NCBI RefSeq assembly: GCF_009647655.1
Contig: NZ_WJFD01000001.1
Location: forward strand, 3,224,001-3,288,000
From: Chitinophaga sp. SYP-B3965
GTDB lineage: Bacteria; Bacteroidota; Bacteroidia; Chitinophagales; Chitinophagaceae
Direction of reading: 5' to 3'
Length of the DNA: 64,000 nucleotides
The translations under genes and the position numbers were made by a program. Shown piece after piece: positions 35,314 to 44,756 of the stretch (the first letter of the stretch is position 1; each line of letters opens with the position of its first letter). The notes under the pieces were generated by a model, which made no database searches, was not told where the DNA came from, and saw only the letters and a list, made by a program, of their open reading frames with translations.

Positions 35314-35337
35314 GTGTTATTCAAAATCTATATAACC

Positions 35338-35847
35338 ATGCAAAAAACGGAATGGTTTAAAAGGAAATTTCCTTTAATTGAAGATAATGGCATCCTGCCT
35401 TCCATTATTGAACGATTGATTGGTACGCCTGCACGGATAGAAGAAATAACCAGGCACCTTGATCCTTCTTCGCTGATCTCAAGGTTGGATGATAAATGGA
35501 CGATCAAGGAACAAATAGGGCACCTCTCTGATGTTGAGCCACTATGGCTTGGCAGGCTTGATGATCTTATCAACGGACTGACAGAACTAAGGGTAGCTGA
35601 TCTCACTAATCAGCGAACGCATACTGCTAATCATAACGCAGCGGACCTACAACTATTACAACAGCAGTTCCGGGAACAAAGGTTACAATTTGCCAATAAG
35701 CTAATTGATTTGAATGATGAAGAATTAGCTAACACTGCTTTACACCCCCGTTTAAAAACACCTATGCGTATTATTGATCTCGCCCATTTTGTGGCAGAGC
35801 ATGATGATCATCATCTTGCCAGCATCCGTGAGATACTACTACGATAA
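35338..35847 (+). CDS. DinB-family protein
   Basis: 169 residues from the ATG at 35338, the usual DinB four-helix-bundle length. The histidine pattern is present: WTIKEQIGHLSDVEPLW (first His) and FVAEHDDHHLASIREIL (two more His), the metal-binding triad of the DinB/YfiT superfamily. Members include thiol-dependent S-transferases and damage-inducible proteins; the specific reaction is unknown. The ATG at 35338 is chosen over a GTG at 35251 because the promoter box lies between them. The DUF4262-like gene follows 18 bases later, probably on the same transcript. Confidence 0.88.
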   Translation: MQKTEWFKRKFPLIEDNGILPSIIERLIGTPARIEEITRHLDPSSLISRLDDKWTIKEQIGHLSDVEPLWLGRLDDLINGLTELRVADLTNQRTHTANHNAADLQLLQQQFREQRLQFANKLIDLNDEELANTALHPRLKTPMRIIDLAHFVAEHDDHHLASIREILLR

Positions 35848-35865
35848 AATCTCCAAACCTTTCAA

Positions 35866-36636
35866 ATGACTCAAAGCTCACCTGAACAAGACAAACAACT
35901 CATCCTCAACAATATTGAGCAGTATGGCTGTCATCTCGTACTTATCGAAGCTGATAACTACCTGCCGGCATTTGCCTATTCCATTGGGCTTTATCAAAAA
36001 TTCGGGCACCCGGAAGTAATTTGTTTTGGCCTGAAAACAGAAGTGCTGGGAGATCTCTTAAATTATGCCAGCGAATTGGTGCAAAGTGGGGAAAAATTAG
36101 TGACGGATAAAGCATACACGGGTTTCCTTGAAGGGCATGATGTGCAGTTCCTGGCCGTGGATAAAGCATTTTATCAAAACTACCTGGGTTACGGCGGATG
36201 GTTCTATGATCAGTCATTCGATTTTCCTGTATTACAACTCATTTGGCCGGATAAGGGTAATAACCTCCCCTGGAATGAAAATTTCAACCCGGAGTGGAAA
36301 TTCAAACAACCATTGCTGGACAGGGATATAGACTTCAAATTTTACGAGGAAAAAAATGTGGTTGCGTACACCACGAAAGAAGTGCTGGCAGGCAAACCGA
36401 TATTATATGTTTATCACGATGCTGATGGTGACTGGCAATTCTATGGTAGTGATGATCCCAGCCCCGATAATGCGATGCTTGTAAGCCTTGAATCAATTAC
36501 AAAACTGGATCCTTCTATAAATGAGATCTATCATTTGCAATATGGATGGAATGCCTGGCGGCAGGATGTAAATGAAGATTGGGAATATGCGGAAGGGGAG
36601 GCAGATGAAGAGGAAGATACTAATGAAGGATCATAA
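35866..36636 (+). CDS. DUF4262-like protein
   Basis: 256 residues, cytoplasmic (no signal peptide). The N-terminal half matches the DUF4262 pattern: IEQYGCHLVLIEADNYLPAF, then YSIGLYQKFGHPEVICFGL and LVTDKAYTGFLEGHDVQFLA. The C-terminal third (PILYVYHDADGDWQFYGSDD, MLVSLESITKLDPSINEIYH) resembles a small domain also found alone in immunity-like proteins; this link is weak. The last 20 residues are very acidic. Function unknown; DUF4262 proteins often sit beside toxin/immunity genes, but no toxin gene is recognised here. Confidence 0.8.
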   Translation: MTQSSPEQDKQLILNNIEQYGCHLVLIEADNYLPAFAYSIGLYQKFGHPEVICFGLKTEVLGDLLNYASELVQSGEKLVTDKAYTGFLEGHDVQFLAVDKAFYQNYLGYGGWFYDQSFDFPVLQLIWPDKGNNLPWNENFNPEWKFKQPLLDRDIDFKFYEEKNVVAYTTKEVLAGKPILYVYHDADGDWQFYGSDDPSPDNAMLVSLESITKLDPSINEIYHLQYGWNAWRQDVNEDWEYAEGEADEEEDTNEGS

Positions 36637-36686
36637 AAAGGCAATGAAGTGGTATAAGTTACCGAGGAGGGCATAAGGCAGCTAAG

Positions 36687-36728
36687 CGGCAATTGAAAAA
36701 ATTAGCGTGATAATTTTTTCAATTGCCG
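36687..36728. terminator. Bidirectional terminator, perfect 18-bp stem
   Basis: CGGCAATTGAAAAAATTA pairs perfectly with TAATTTTTTCAATTGCCG around the loop GCGTGA, between the converging DUF4262-like and sulfatase genes. The A/T-rich top of the stem doubles as the U tract on each strand. Confidence 0.8.
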
Positions 36729-36746
36729 GAGTTGTAATGTGCCTGA

Positions 36747-38231
36747 TTATTTGGCGTATTGTTGCCGCTTTCTGATATCTACCTTCGCTTCATTCTTCAG
36801 CGGTTTGCCGGGCATACTTCTTCCGTCTGCCACATATTTTTGCATCAAGGCGGTGAGTTCTTTTACCACATCCTGATTTGCTGCGGCCACATTATTCTTT
36901 TCACTGGTATCTGATACCATATTGTATAACTGCACTTCGGGTAATCCCTGTTCGAAAGCTGCTTTATTCAATGGAGCGGCCCAACCACCGGAACCGGGGC
37001 ACAGGGCTAATTTCCATTTATCATTCTGGATGGTGAAATTCCCATTGATAGAATGGCTTATCACAGCCGGGCGGGCATTCTTTAATATGCTGTAACTGTC
37101 CTCTCCCATGTTATTGGGTAAAGGTATCTGTAGGATATCTGCGCAGGTAGCCATGAAATCTGTCAGAGATATTACGTTTGTGTTTTGGGAACCCGCTTTG
37201 AATTTTGCCGGCCATCGTGCCACGAATGGAACATGATGGCCACCTTCCCATACATCGGCTTTATATCCTCTGAAGTTAACACTCGGATAGTGGCCCAGCG
37301 CTTCTACGTTGAAGGTTTTCAGTACGTAAGGTGCGAAGCCGTTATCGCTGGTGAATATAACGAGGGTGTTTTCTGCCAGGCCCAGGGAATCCAGTGTTTT
37401 TAACACCTCTCCTACTGCCCAGTCTGTTTCCATTACAAAATCACCATACTGGGTGAGGTTGCTTTTACCTTCAAATCTTTTGCCGGGAACAATTGGTGTA
37501 TGTGGTGAAGGCAATGCTAAATAAAGGAAGAACGGATTTTTTTGTTTAGACTGCGTAACGATCCTTTCGCATGCTTTATTGGTGAGAGTTGGCAATACAT
37601 CTACGGCTTCGAAATCTTTTTCAGCCATGCCGGCACGCACCCATTTTTTACTTACTGTGGGAAGGCCAACGGTGTGATCATTTTCGATGTAGATGTACGG
37701 TGGCATATCCAGCGATGCACTGATGCCATAGTAATAATCAAATCCTCTTGTTGTAGGACCGTTTTTTATCTTTCCGGTAAAGTCGATCCTCTTTTCAATT
37801 TCCTTTATGGAAGTGTCTGGTTTTAGTGCCCAGTCCATTCCCAAATGCCATTTGCCTACGCAGCTGGTGCTGTAGCCATTTTGTTTCAGGAAGGCCGCTA
37901 CTGTTGCATGATCAGGTGTTATCAACGGCTTGCTGTAACCATTGAGTACACCACTTTGTAAAGTAGAGCGCCATGGGTATCTGCCGGTGAGGATGCTGTA
38001 ACGGGAAGGGGTACACACTGCTGAACTGCTGTGGGCGTTTGTAAACGTTACCCCGGTGCCGGCGATACGATCTATGTTTGGTGTGGAGATTTTTCCGGCG
38101 GGGTTTAAGGCTTTTACATCTCCATAACCAAGATCATCGGCCAGGATGAAGATGATGTTTGGTTTGGCCTTATTTTGCGCATTCGCTATCGTGCTGCAAA
38201 GCAGTAACATGAATATTACCCGTTGGATCAT
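36747..38231 (-). CDS. Secreted sulfatase (N-sulfatase/arylsulfatase type)
   Basis: 494 residues with signal peptide MIQRVIFMLLLCSTIANA. Metal-binding FILADDLGYGDVKALNP (two Asp), the formylglycine-site motif SSAVCTPSRYSILTGRYPWR (Cys about residue 75) and FTSDNGFAPY (Asp, Asn) are all present. It is the last enzyme-like gene of the third uptake locus, on the same strand as SusC/SusD, so a sulfated glycan is the likely substrate. A small membrane protein gene and a terminator separate it from susD, so co-transcription with the uptake genes is uncertain. Confidence 0.93.
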   Translation of the reverse strand: MIQRVIFMLLLCSTIANAQNKAKPNIIFILADDLGYGDVKALNPAGKISTPNIDRIAGTGVTFTNAHSSSAVCTPSRYSILTGRYPWRSTLQSGVLNGYSKPLITPDHATVAAFLKQNGYSTSCVGKWHLGMDWALKPDTSIKEIEKRIDFTGKIKNGPTTRGFDYYYGISASLDMPPYIYIENDHTVGLPTVSKKWVRAGMAEKDFEAVDVLPTLTNKACERIVTQSKQKNPFFLYLALPSPHTPIVPGKRFEGKSNLTQYGDFVMETDWAVGEVLKTLDSLGLAENTLVIFTSDNGFAPYVLKTFNVEALGHYPSVNFRGYKADVWEGGHHVPFVARWPAKFKAGSQNTNVISLTDFMATCADILQIPLPNNMGEDSYSILKNARPAVISHSINGNFTIQNDKWKLALCPGSGGWAAPLNKAAFEQGLPEVQLYNMVSDTSEKNNVAAANQDVVKELTALMQKYVADGRSMPGKPLKNEAKVDIRKRQQYAK

Positions 38232-38312
38232 TGTGGAATTTTTACTTCCACTAAGATAAGGTATCGGGCTGGTTGGATTGGGCGTTTTTAAACCATTTCT
38301 AGTGGCATTTTG

Positions 38313-38504
38313 CTATGACCCGGGGGAATAATACTTTGCAACAGCTAACAACAATGTAACGCCCAGCAGTCCGTATCCCAGCCTTTTTATTTTTTTCTTT
38401 TTGTTTTCATACTCCGGCGTGGTGGTTTTTATAAGTGAATCACTCATAAAAATCATAAAAAGGCCTATTGCAAACGGTATAAGGAGCTCTATGTATTTTT
38501 CCAT
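38313..38504 (-). CDS. Small membrane protein of unknown function
   Basis: 63 residues from the ATG at 38504, with two hydrophobic helices (LLIPFAIGLFMIFMSDSL and GLLGVTLLLAVAKYY) joined by a Lys-rich loop, so both ends probably face the periplasm or both the cytoplasm. Codon use and helix pattern look genuine. No family is recognised. A -7-like box TATTTTAG (38509-38516) ends four bases before the ATG. It lies between susD and the sulfatase gene. Confidence 0.6.
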   Translation of the reverse strand: MEKYIELLIPFAIGLFMIFMSDSLIKTTTPEYENKKKKIKRLGYGLLGVTLLLAVAKYYSPGS

Positions 38505-38520
38505 CTGGCTAAAATACAAA

Positions 38521-38546
38521 AAGGCGGCTAAATCATAGCCGCCCTT
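38521..38546 (-). terminator. Terminator of third susD
   Basis: AAGGCGGCTA and TAGCCGCCCTT form a stem with loop AATCA, followed on the minus strand by a T-rich tract. It lies just past the susD stop. Confidence 0.85.
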
Positions 38547-38558
38547 TTTGTATTTTAT

Positions 38559-40229
38559 TTAGTACCCGTCGTTCTGCTTCAGGTTGTTGTTTCCGGATAT
38601 TGCCTGTGTAGGTACCGGGAACCTGTTATAATGTACATCAGATGGGGTATGATCCCACCAGGAATCTGAAGTGAATTTTTTCCAGCGGATCAGGTCTGTT
38701 CTGCGGCGGCCTTCCGCCAGGAATTCAGTACCCCATTCACTCAGCATACGGTAGTCATCGAGGTTGGCATCTGTAACGGGATCCGGGTCGATGCCACCAT
38801 CAAAATTCCTTTTCCGTACTGCGTTGATCAGTGTGGCGGCGCCACCTTTATCTCCTTCGCGCATGAGGCATTCTGCCAGCATGTATTGCACTTCCGTTAG
38901 GCGGATAGCAGGATTGTCTGCTCCCCAGCGGAGGTTTTTATCTGTGTTATTCGGGATCGGCACTTTTACAATGCGGACACCAGTGTTCTCTTCTCCTTCA
39001 GACATTTTGGAGGGAAGGTCTGCGATAGTGGCGAAACGTTTACCGGGACCCACTTCTGAGAAACGGCCTACCTGGTCTACAAATACCATTGGCTTATCCT
39101 TATATTCTTCTCCACCAACGATCACATCTCCGGCAGGTGTAAAGTGAGGACCGTAAATAAACATGCCTTCATAATTTCCACCGCCTTTATACTTGTATTG
39201 TTTTTTGCGGAGATCTGCCGCATTGAACTTTTCAAATGGTGATCCCAGTTTGTATAAAGCGGAATACGGTGCACCGGTTGGTGTGAGCGAAGGTTGGAGA
39301 TGTGCTCCATTGTTGAGCCCTCCGTCAATATCAAAATACTTGGCAGTGTTGTAATGATAGAAAACACTGAAGAACCAGTCGTATTGCAGTTTGTTGAATT
39401 CAGAAGGAATAGACCAGATGATCTCTTTGGATTCATTGTTCTTAAAACCATGCGGACCATACCAGGTGGGATCTAAACTGTATTCACCATATTGTTTGGC
39501 GAGGATATCCTGGCAGAGTTTCTTTGCTTCTGCAAACATGGGTTTGCGGATATAAGCTTCCGCATTGAAATAGAGCCTGGCCAGCAAAGTGGCTGCGGCA
39601 GCCTGCCGGAACGCGCCTTCTTCTTTATCGGTAATCACTTTCTTCGGCAGTTTCTCTATGGCTTCTTTCAGCAGTTTCTCCACATGCGCAAATGTTTCCA
39701 CGTCTGTTTTACGGGGAAGGGACTCTCCTTCCAGCGATTCAAAAACAGGGAGGCCACCGAAATAGTCCAGCCCTCTCAGGTAGAAGAATGCGATGAGGGT
39801 GTTCAGCTGGTTTACATGATCATCTTTATCAGCCTGTGTTAAGGCGAATTTTGTGTAGTCCAGTTTTTCCAGATCTTTTTTTGCATCCAGTGCCAGCGCT
39901 ACGCCCATGAGTGTACCACGCCATGTTCCCCAAACCCATCCATCATCTGGCGTCCAGCGATGATAATGGTATCTTTCATTTTCACCTCCATTGTACCAAT
40001 GCCTGCCTTTAGTGGTAATGGCAAACTGATCTGCGGTATATTCCTGTAAGTTCCATCTGTCTTCTCCCAGGTACCAGCGTGCATGTGTAAAAGGACGGTA
40101 TAATGCGGCTTTGATATCCTTTTCGCTTTTGAAGAATGTTTCCGGTGTTACCCTATCGTGAAATTCCTGATCCAGGTTTGTGCAGGACCCGAGCAAGAGT
40201 ACGGTTACTGCTAAAAATATTTTTTTCAT
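38559..40229 (-). CDS. SusD/RagB-family lipoprotein (third locus)
   Basis: 556 residues with lipobox LLLGSC (Cys16). Typical RagB/SusD features are DQEFHDRVTPETFFKSEKDI near the N-terminus, the TPR helix AFFYLRGLDYFGGLPVFES, LARLYFNAEAYIRKPMFAEA, and the C-terminal VQYMLAECLMREGDKGGAAT and LLSEWGTEFLAEGRRRTDLI-like block with LIRWKKF. Unlike the other two SusD proteins here it belongs to the main RagB/SusD group. It should bind the oligosaccharide for the SusC receptor encoded 24 bases upstream. Confidence 0.95.
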   Translation of the reverse strand: MKKIFLAVTVLLLGSCTNLDQEFHDRVTPETFFKSEKDIKAALYRPFTHARWYLGEDRWNLQEYTADQFAITTKGRHWYNGGENERYHYHRWTPDDGWVWGTWRGTLMGVALALDAKKDLEKLDYTKFALTQADKDDHVNQLNTLIAFFYLRGLDYFGGLPVFESLEGESLPRKTDVETFAHVEKLLKEAIEKLPKKVITDKEEGAFRQAAAATLLARLYFNAEAYIRKPMFAEAKKLCQDILAKQYGEYSLDPTWYGPHGFKNNESKEIIWSIPSEFNKLQYDWFFSVFYHYNTAKYFDIDGGLNNGAHLQPSLTPTGAPYSALYKLGSPFEKFNAADLRKKQYKYKGGGNYEGMFIYGPHFTPAGDVIVGGEEYKDKPMVFVDQVGRFSEVGPGKRFATIADLPSKMSEGEENTGVRIVKVPIPNNTDKNLRWGADNPAIRLTEVQYMLAECLMREGDKGGAATLINAVRKRNFDGGIDPDPVTDANLDDYRMLSEWGTEFLAEGRRRTDLIRWKKFTSDSWWDHTPSDVHYNRFPVPTQAISGNNNLKQNDGY

Positions 40230-40253
40230 ACGAATTACTTGTGGAATGAATAA

Positions 40254-43200
40254 TTAGAAACTTGCCTGCAAGCCGAACATGAACGTGCGTGTTTTCGGAT
40301 ATACGTTCCGCTCTTCAAAACCAGGCTCCAGGCCGTTGATGTTCACTTCCGGATCCAGACCGGTGTAATTGGTGAGCACGAAGAGATCGCGTGCAGTTAT
40401 ATATAACCGCAGACCTTTCAGTGGTTTCACTGTTTGTGCAGGGAAGGTATATCCAAAGTTGAGTGCGTCCATTTTCAGGAAGGTTCCTTTTTCCAGCCAA
40501 TAGTCAGTCAGTTCTTTTTCACCGATGATGTTCTTGTGTCTATCGAATGCTTCGCGTAGTACGTTTTGTCCTTTTACATTGGGTAGGCTGTAGTACATGT
40601 TGATCATGTTAAATACATCATGCCCTATCCAGCTGCGCATAAAAACGCCTGCGTCAAAATTCTTCCAGCTAAGGGTATGATTCCAGGAGAGCATTATTTT
40701 TGGAATGGCGTTGCCGATGAAAACTTTGTCTTCATTCTTCTTGGCCTGTGCTTTCACATCAAATGCTTTACCTGTTTTATCATACAACATCCAGTTGCCC
40801 GCATCTGTAAATCCGGCAAAACGCCAGATGTAGAAACGGCCAATATCTTCTCCGGGATAGAGTCTTACGGCACTTCCGGGATTACCGGGGGCAGGGAAAC
40901 TTTTACGGTCGGCAAAAGTTGATCCACCATTTAGTGTAGTGAGTGTACTGCGATTGGCGGAGGCTATGATGCCGGTGGTATAATTCCAGTCGGCGTTCTT
41001 TATGGCTACCCAGTTGAGTTCAATTTCATATCCATTGTTCTCCATGTTGCCTACGTTCACACTTGTTTTATCATGGATAGCAGGCGGCTGGGAAACACTT
41101 ACGTCATAGATCATATCATCTACGCGGCGTTTGTAGAAGTCCACACGGCCATTTAGCCTGTTATTAAACAAACCGAAATCGAGACCAACGTTCACCTCTT
41201 TTTTCACTTCCCAACGGATGTTCTTATTCTGATTATGCAATACACCGTAAGTGCGCAGCCACTCTCCATCTACCAGCCACCATGTATCGGGGCCATATAC
41301 GCGTGTAGAAACATTGGCGTTAAATCCTTCATTACCTGTAGCACCGTATCCACCACGGAGTTTCAGGTTGCTCACCAGGTTGGAATTCTTCAGGAAGTTT
41401 TCTTCTGAAATACGCCATGCAGCTGATATACCGGGAAAATTACCCCATTGGTTACCTTTCGCGAATTTAGAAGATCCTTCATGCCGCAGTGAAGCGGTGA
41501 GGATATAACGATCTTTGAAAGAGTAATTCACTCTTCCGAAAAATGCGATCAGTTTTACGGTGTTGCTCTTCCATGATCCTATACCAGCACGTCCGTCTGC
41601 CAGCCATGTACCGGTACCCATATCATTATCCTGGATACCATCTACGGGGAAGTTAGAGTTGTTGGCACTGAAACCCTGGCCGTTAAAATCCTGGTAAGTA
41701 TAACCACCTACTGCATTGATATAATGATGACCGATGTTCTTGTTATAGTTCAGCGTGAGTTCCAGTGTGCGATCGTCCCAGCGGGAGTAAGACTGGCTGG
41801 CATTTCCATCGATATTATCATTACGGGAAATACGGTGTTGCGCAGAGCGATAGAAGTTCTTATGTTCTGTATCGTTCTTTATGGCTATCATACCAGCGGC
41901 ATAAAGGTCTTTTGTGATGTTGATCTTAAGTGTGGAACTGGCCAGCAGGTTTTTGTATTGGCCCAGGTCTTTCCGCAGTTTTACTTCTGCGATGGGATTG
42001 AAATAATCGAATCCGCCTACAGGGATGTTATAACCGGTTACATCGTTTTCGTTATAAGGTGTTTCCGTAGGGTTCATGGTCAATGCCATGTTGAAGATGC
42101 CATTATCACTGAAAGTAGCATTGGCCTGAATGTAGCTGATATTGGTACTGAGTTCTGCTACGCCGTTAAAAAAAGTGAAATGGGTATTGATGCGCCCGCT
42201 GTATTCTTTTCTTTTGGATTCTATGGCCATGCCCGTTGCATTACGCGTCATGAAGGAAGCATATACCTGGGCATTTTCCGTACCACCGTTCACGTTCAAT
42301 ACATAACGCTGGCTGAAGGGAGATTTATTGGTCACTTCTTTGTACCAGTCTGTTTTATGCCCCAGGTCTGTACCCACTTTATTGGCTACAAATTCTTCTG
42401 CGGTAAGGGATTCCGGTCTTTTTCGGATGGATTCCAGGAACAGCTCACTGGTAAAACTGGCGCGGAGCATACCGGCCTTTGCTTTTTTAGTGGTGATCAG
42501 GATCACGCCGCCGGAAGCCCTGGTACCATATATAGCGCCGGCAGATGCATCCCGTAATACGCTGATGGATTCAATATCTTCTTTTACTACTGTATTGATG
42601 TTGCCGCCGGGGATACCATCTATTACTACTAAAGGGCCCTGGGCAGCGTTGATAGAATTCACACCACGGAGCTGTAATGATACGCCGGCATTGGGATCTG
42701 TTCCATTGGTGGAGATCACGGTAAGGCCGGGAACTTTTCCCTGGATGGCCAGCAGAGGGGATACGGAGCCAGCGATCAGATCTTCCTGGCCGAGTTTTGT
42801 AACGGCTCCGGTAAGGTCGCGCTTGTTCATGGTACCATAACCTACTACCACTACTTCATTTAACTCCGTATCCTTACTTTCCAGCAGGGTAACGTTAATG
42901 GATGACTGGCCGTTTACGGGAATGGCCTGTGCGGCGTATCCGATAAAGCTGAATGTGAGTGTGCCTTTTTCATCTATGCGGATGGTATATTCTCCCTGTT
43001 CATTTGTAATGGTGCCTTTTCCTGGACCAGATACAATGCTGACACCGGGAAGGGGTAAACCGGTACGGTCTGTAACCTTTCCTTTTACGGTGATCTCTCC
43101 GAGCCCCGGGCAGGTTTCGTCTTTTTTGATGACCACGAGATTGTTTTCTAACCTGTCAAAAATGAGCCCAGTACCATTCAGCATCTGAGACAGAAGGGTC

Positions 43201-43475
43201 ATGACCGGCATATTTTTCGCGTCCAGGGTAACTTTCACACCTTCATTCAACACGAGGTTGCTGAACACAAACCGGTAATCTGTTTTGCGTTCCACTTCTT
43301 TCAGCGCGCGGGTAAGTTGTGTGTTGCGAAAATCCACACTGACCTTATTCTGCGAGTTTCCTTCATATGCTGTTACCTGCAAAGTGGTAAGCAGCAGCAA
43401 AGCCGTTGTCAGTTTCATAAGTAGAATCTTTTTAAACGCCCTTTTGGAGGGCAGTTTAATACAGGTGTTTTTCAT
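40254..43475 (-). CDS. SusC-like TonB receptor with STN domain (third locus)
   Basis: 1073 residues: an N-terminal extension with signal peptide (MKLTTALLLLTTLQVTAYEG starting near residue 20), STN domain (about 48-115; VDFRNTQLTRALKEVERKTD and MPVMTLLSQMLNGTGLIFD), CarboxypepD_reg-like domain (about 130-205, GKVTDRTGLPLPGVSIVSGP), box LNEVVVVGYGT, plug (about 215-340, with ISVLRDASAGAIYGTRASGG) and barrel ending in aromatic Phe (MFGLQASF). The STN domain should signal to the FecR-like protein at 43614 and the sigma factor at 44757. A long internal reading frame on the opposite strand (about 41724-42557) is a shadow. Confidence 0.95.
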   Translation of the reverse strand: MKNTCIKLPSKRAFKKILLMKLTTALLLLTTLQVTAYEGNSQNKVSVDFRNTQLTRALKEVERKTDYRFVFSNLVLNEGVKVTLDAKNMPVMTLLSQMLNGTGLIFDRLENNLVVIKKDETCPGLGEITVKGKVTDRTGLPLPGVSIVSGPGKGTITNEQGEYTIRIDEKGTLTFSFIGYAAQAIPVNGQSSINVTLLESKDTELNEVVVVGYGTMNKRDLTGAVTKLGQEDLIAGSVSPLLAIQGKVPGLTVISTNGTDPNAGVSLQLRGVNSINAAQGPLVVIDGIPGGNINTVVKEDIESISVLRDASAGAIYGTRASGGVILITTKKAKAGMLRASFTSELFLESIRKRPESLTAEEFVANKVGTDLGHKTDWYKEVTNKSPFSQRYVLNVNGGTENAQVYASFMTRNATGMAIESKRKEYSGRINTHFTFFNGVAELSTNISYIQANATFSDNGIFNMALTMNPTETPYNENDVTGYNIPVGGFDYFNPIAEVKLRKDLGQYKNLLASSTLKINITKDLYAAGMIAIKNDTEHKNFYRSAQHRISRNDNIDGNASQSYSRWDDRTLELTLNYNKNIGHHYINAVGGYTYQDFNGQGFSANNSNFPVDGIQDNDMGTGTWLADGRAGIGSWKSNTVKLIAFFGRVNYSFKDRYILTASLRHEGSSKFAKGNQWGNFPGISAAWRISEENFLKNSNLVSNLKLRGGYGATGNEGFNANVSTRVYGPDTWWLVDGEWLRTYGVLHNQNKNIRWEVKKEVNVGLDFGLFNNRLNGRVDFYKRRVDDMIYDVSVSQPPAIHDKTSVNVGNMENNGYEIELNWVAIKNADWNYTTGIIASANRSTLTTLNGGSTFADRKSFPAPGNPGSAVRLYPGEDIGRFYIWRFAGFTDAGNWMLYDKTGKAFDVKAQAKKNEDKVFIGNAIPKIMLSWNHTLSWKNFDAGVFMRSWIGHDVFNMINMYYSLPNVKGQNVLREAFDRHKNIIGEKELTDYWLEKGTFLKMDALNFGYTFPAQTVKPLKGLRLYITARDLFVLTNYTGLDPEVNINGLEPGFEERNVYPKTRTFMFGLQASF

Positions 43476-43613
43476 ACCTTAGAGGAGGTTTAAATGTTAG
43501 AAATATGGCGCAGCAATGCTGCCCACGTTTTTAGCCAGGGGAGAACAGGTACCAGCTGCGCTCCCCTCCTTTTTTTAAATGGGAATTTTTATATGTTAAG
43601 TCGTTTGCCCGAT
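43476..43613 (-). other. Gap between fecR and susC with possible attenuator hairpin
   Basis: 138 bases without coding sequence. GGGGAG and CTCCCC (about 43539-43567) can pair around about 17 bases. A T tract follows on the plus strand only, so on the transcribed minus strand this is a hairpin without a U tract. It may affect mRNA stability or relative expression of the receptor. Confidence 0.35.
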
Positions 43614-44648
43614 TTAGTTACTGATCTTTATTTCTTTTCCATTAACGCTGTATTTAAATCCATAAGAAGCCTGTAGGGCTTTCATAACCTGGTTGATATT
43701 TTCTTTTTCAAATGTGGCGGTGAATGTATACTGTTCAACTGTTTTATCTTCAAAGATGATCTTCACGTTAAACCAGCGTTCCAGTTTTTCTCTTATGTCG
43801 CGGAAGGTTTCATTTTCAAACACAAGGCGGTTGTCTGACCAGGCTGTTTCAATGTTCACCTGGTTGCGGTTATAAGAAAGTGGCATAATGGCGGTGGACG
43901 GGGCTGGTGGTTTTACATCAGCGGGCGCCGGGAGTGATTTCAGGTCTTTTATGATCACAAACTTCTCCTTTGGCTGCAGGGTTTTATAAACAGCGGCGGT
44001 GTTCTTTAAATAGATCTCTACTTTTCCGCTTATCAGCGACGTTTCGCTTTTCTTTTCTCCGGGGTATGCTTTTACATTGAATACGGTGCCCAATACCTTT
44101 ACATCATATCCTTCCACAGCTACAATAAAAGGCGTTTCCGCATTGTGTTCTACCTGGAACAACGCTTCTCCTTTCAGGCTCACATAGCGGTTCTTCCCGC
44201 CGAAATCCTTATCCAATAACAGTTCTGAACCTGCGTTGAGGATCACGGTGGAGCTGTCCGGTAATTTCACGGTTCGCTTTTCTGCCAGGGCGGTGGTGAA
44301 TACGCTGGTTTGTTGTGCCCAAACTGGCGGTTTGCTGGTGTTCTTTTGGAAGATGAAAAATGTGGCGGCTGCGATTATTGCTATGGAGGCTGCCACGGCT
44401 ATCAGCTTGCGGGGATTTCTATTTTTGTTATACAGGGGGATCACTTCTGCTTCCTCCTGATCCGCTTCCAGCAGCATGAGGGAAATGCCCAGTACCAGTT
44501 CCCTGGCTTCAGCGAAGGTGGCTGTTTCTTCGGGATGTTGGGTTAGATAGTTCTCCCAATGTGTAATATCCGCCGGGTTCCTGCGGAAGCAATAGTTGAT
44601 GAAACTGTCGTCTATTACCAGTTGTTCGATTTCATAACGTTCGGGCAT
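43614..44648 (-). CDS. FecR-family anti-sigma factor (third locus)
   Basis: 344 residues from the ATG at 44648. A cytoplasmic N-terminal segment (MPERYEIEQLVIDDSFINYC) is followed by one membrane helix (about 90-108, LIAVAASIAIIAAATFFIF), the FecR domain (about 125-235; TSVFTTALAEKRTVKLPDSS, VSLKGEALFQVEHNAETPFI and VFNVKAYPGEKKSETSLISG) and a C-terminal DUF4974-type domain (about 275-340). A valine/GTG-type start further upstream is possible but would add residues of low complexity before the cytoplasmic domain. It lies between sigma gene and SusC, as expected. Confidence 0.93.
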   Translation of the reverse strand: MPERYEIEQLVIDDSFINYCFRRNPADITHWENYLTQHPEETATFAEARELVLGISLMLLEADQEEAEVIPLYNKNRNPRKLIAVAASIAIIAAATFFIFQKNTSKPPVWAQQTSVFTTALAEKRTVKLPDSSTVILNAGSELLLDKDFGGKNRYVSLKGEALFQVEHNAETPFIVAVEGYDVKVLGTVFNVKAYPGEKKSETSLISGKVEIYLKNTAAVYKTLQPKEKFVIIKDLKSLPAPADVKPPAPSTAIMPLSYNRNQVNIETAWSDNRLVFENETFRDIREKLERWFNVKIIFEDKTVEQYTFTATFEKENINQVMKALQASYGFKYSVNGKEIKISN

Positions 44649-44756
44649 ACGATACCTCTTTCCTGTATAGACGGATACATCTTGCCGATTTACCAACTTT
44701 TTTTGAGATTTCTTTTACGGGGGGATTTTAGGCGGACTTACATTTTAGCCGGTTGC

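Noticed and set aside
41724..42557. 277-codon open frame opposite the third SusC gene
   Set aside because: It lies fully antisense to a clear TonB receptor and has an unlikely composition; the same is true of long antisense frames over the other SusC genes.
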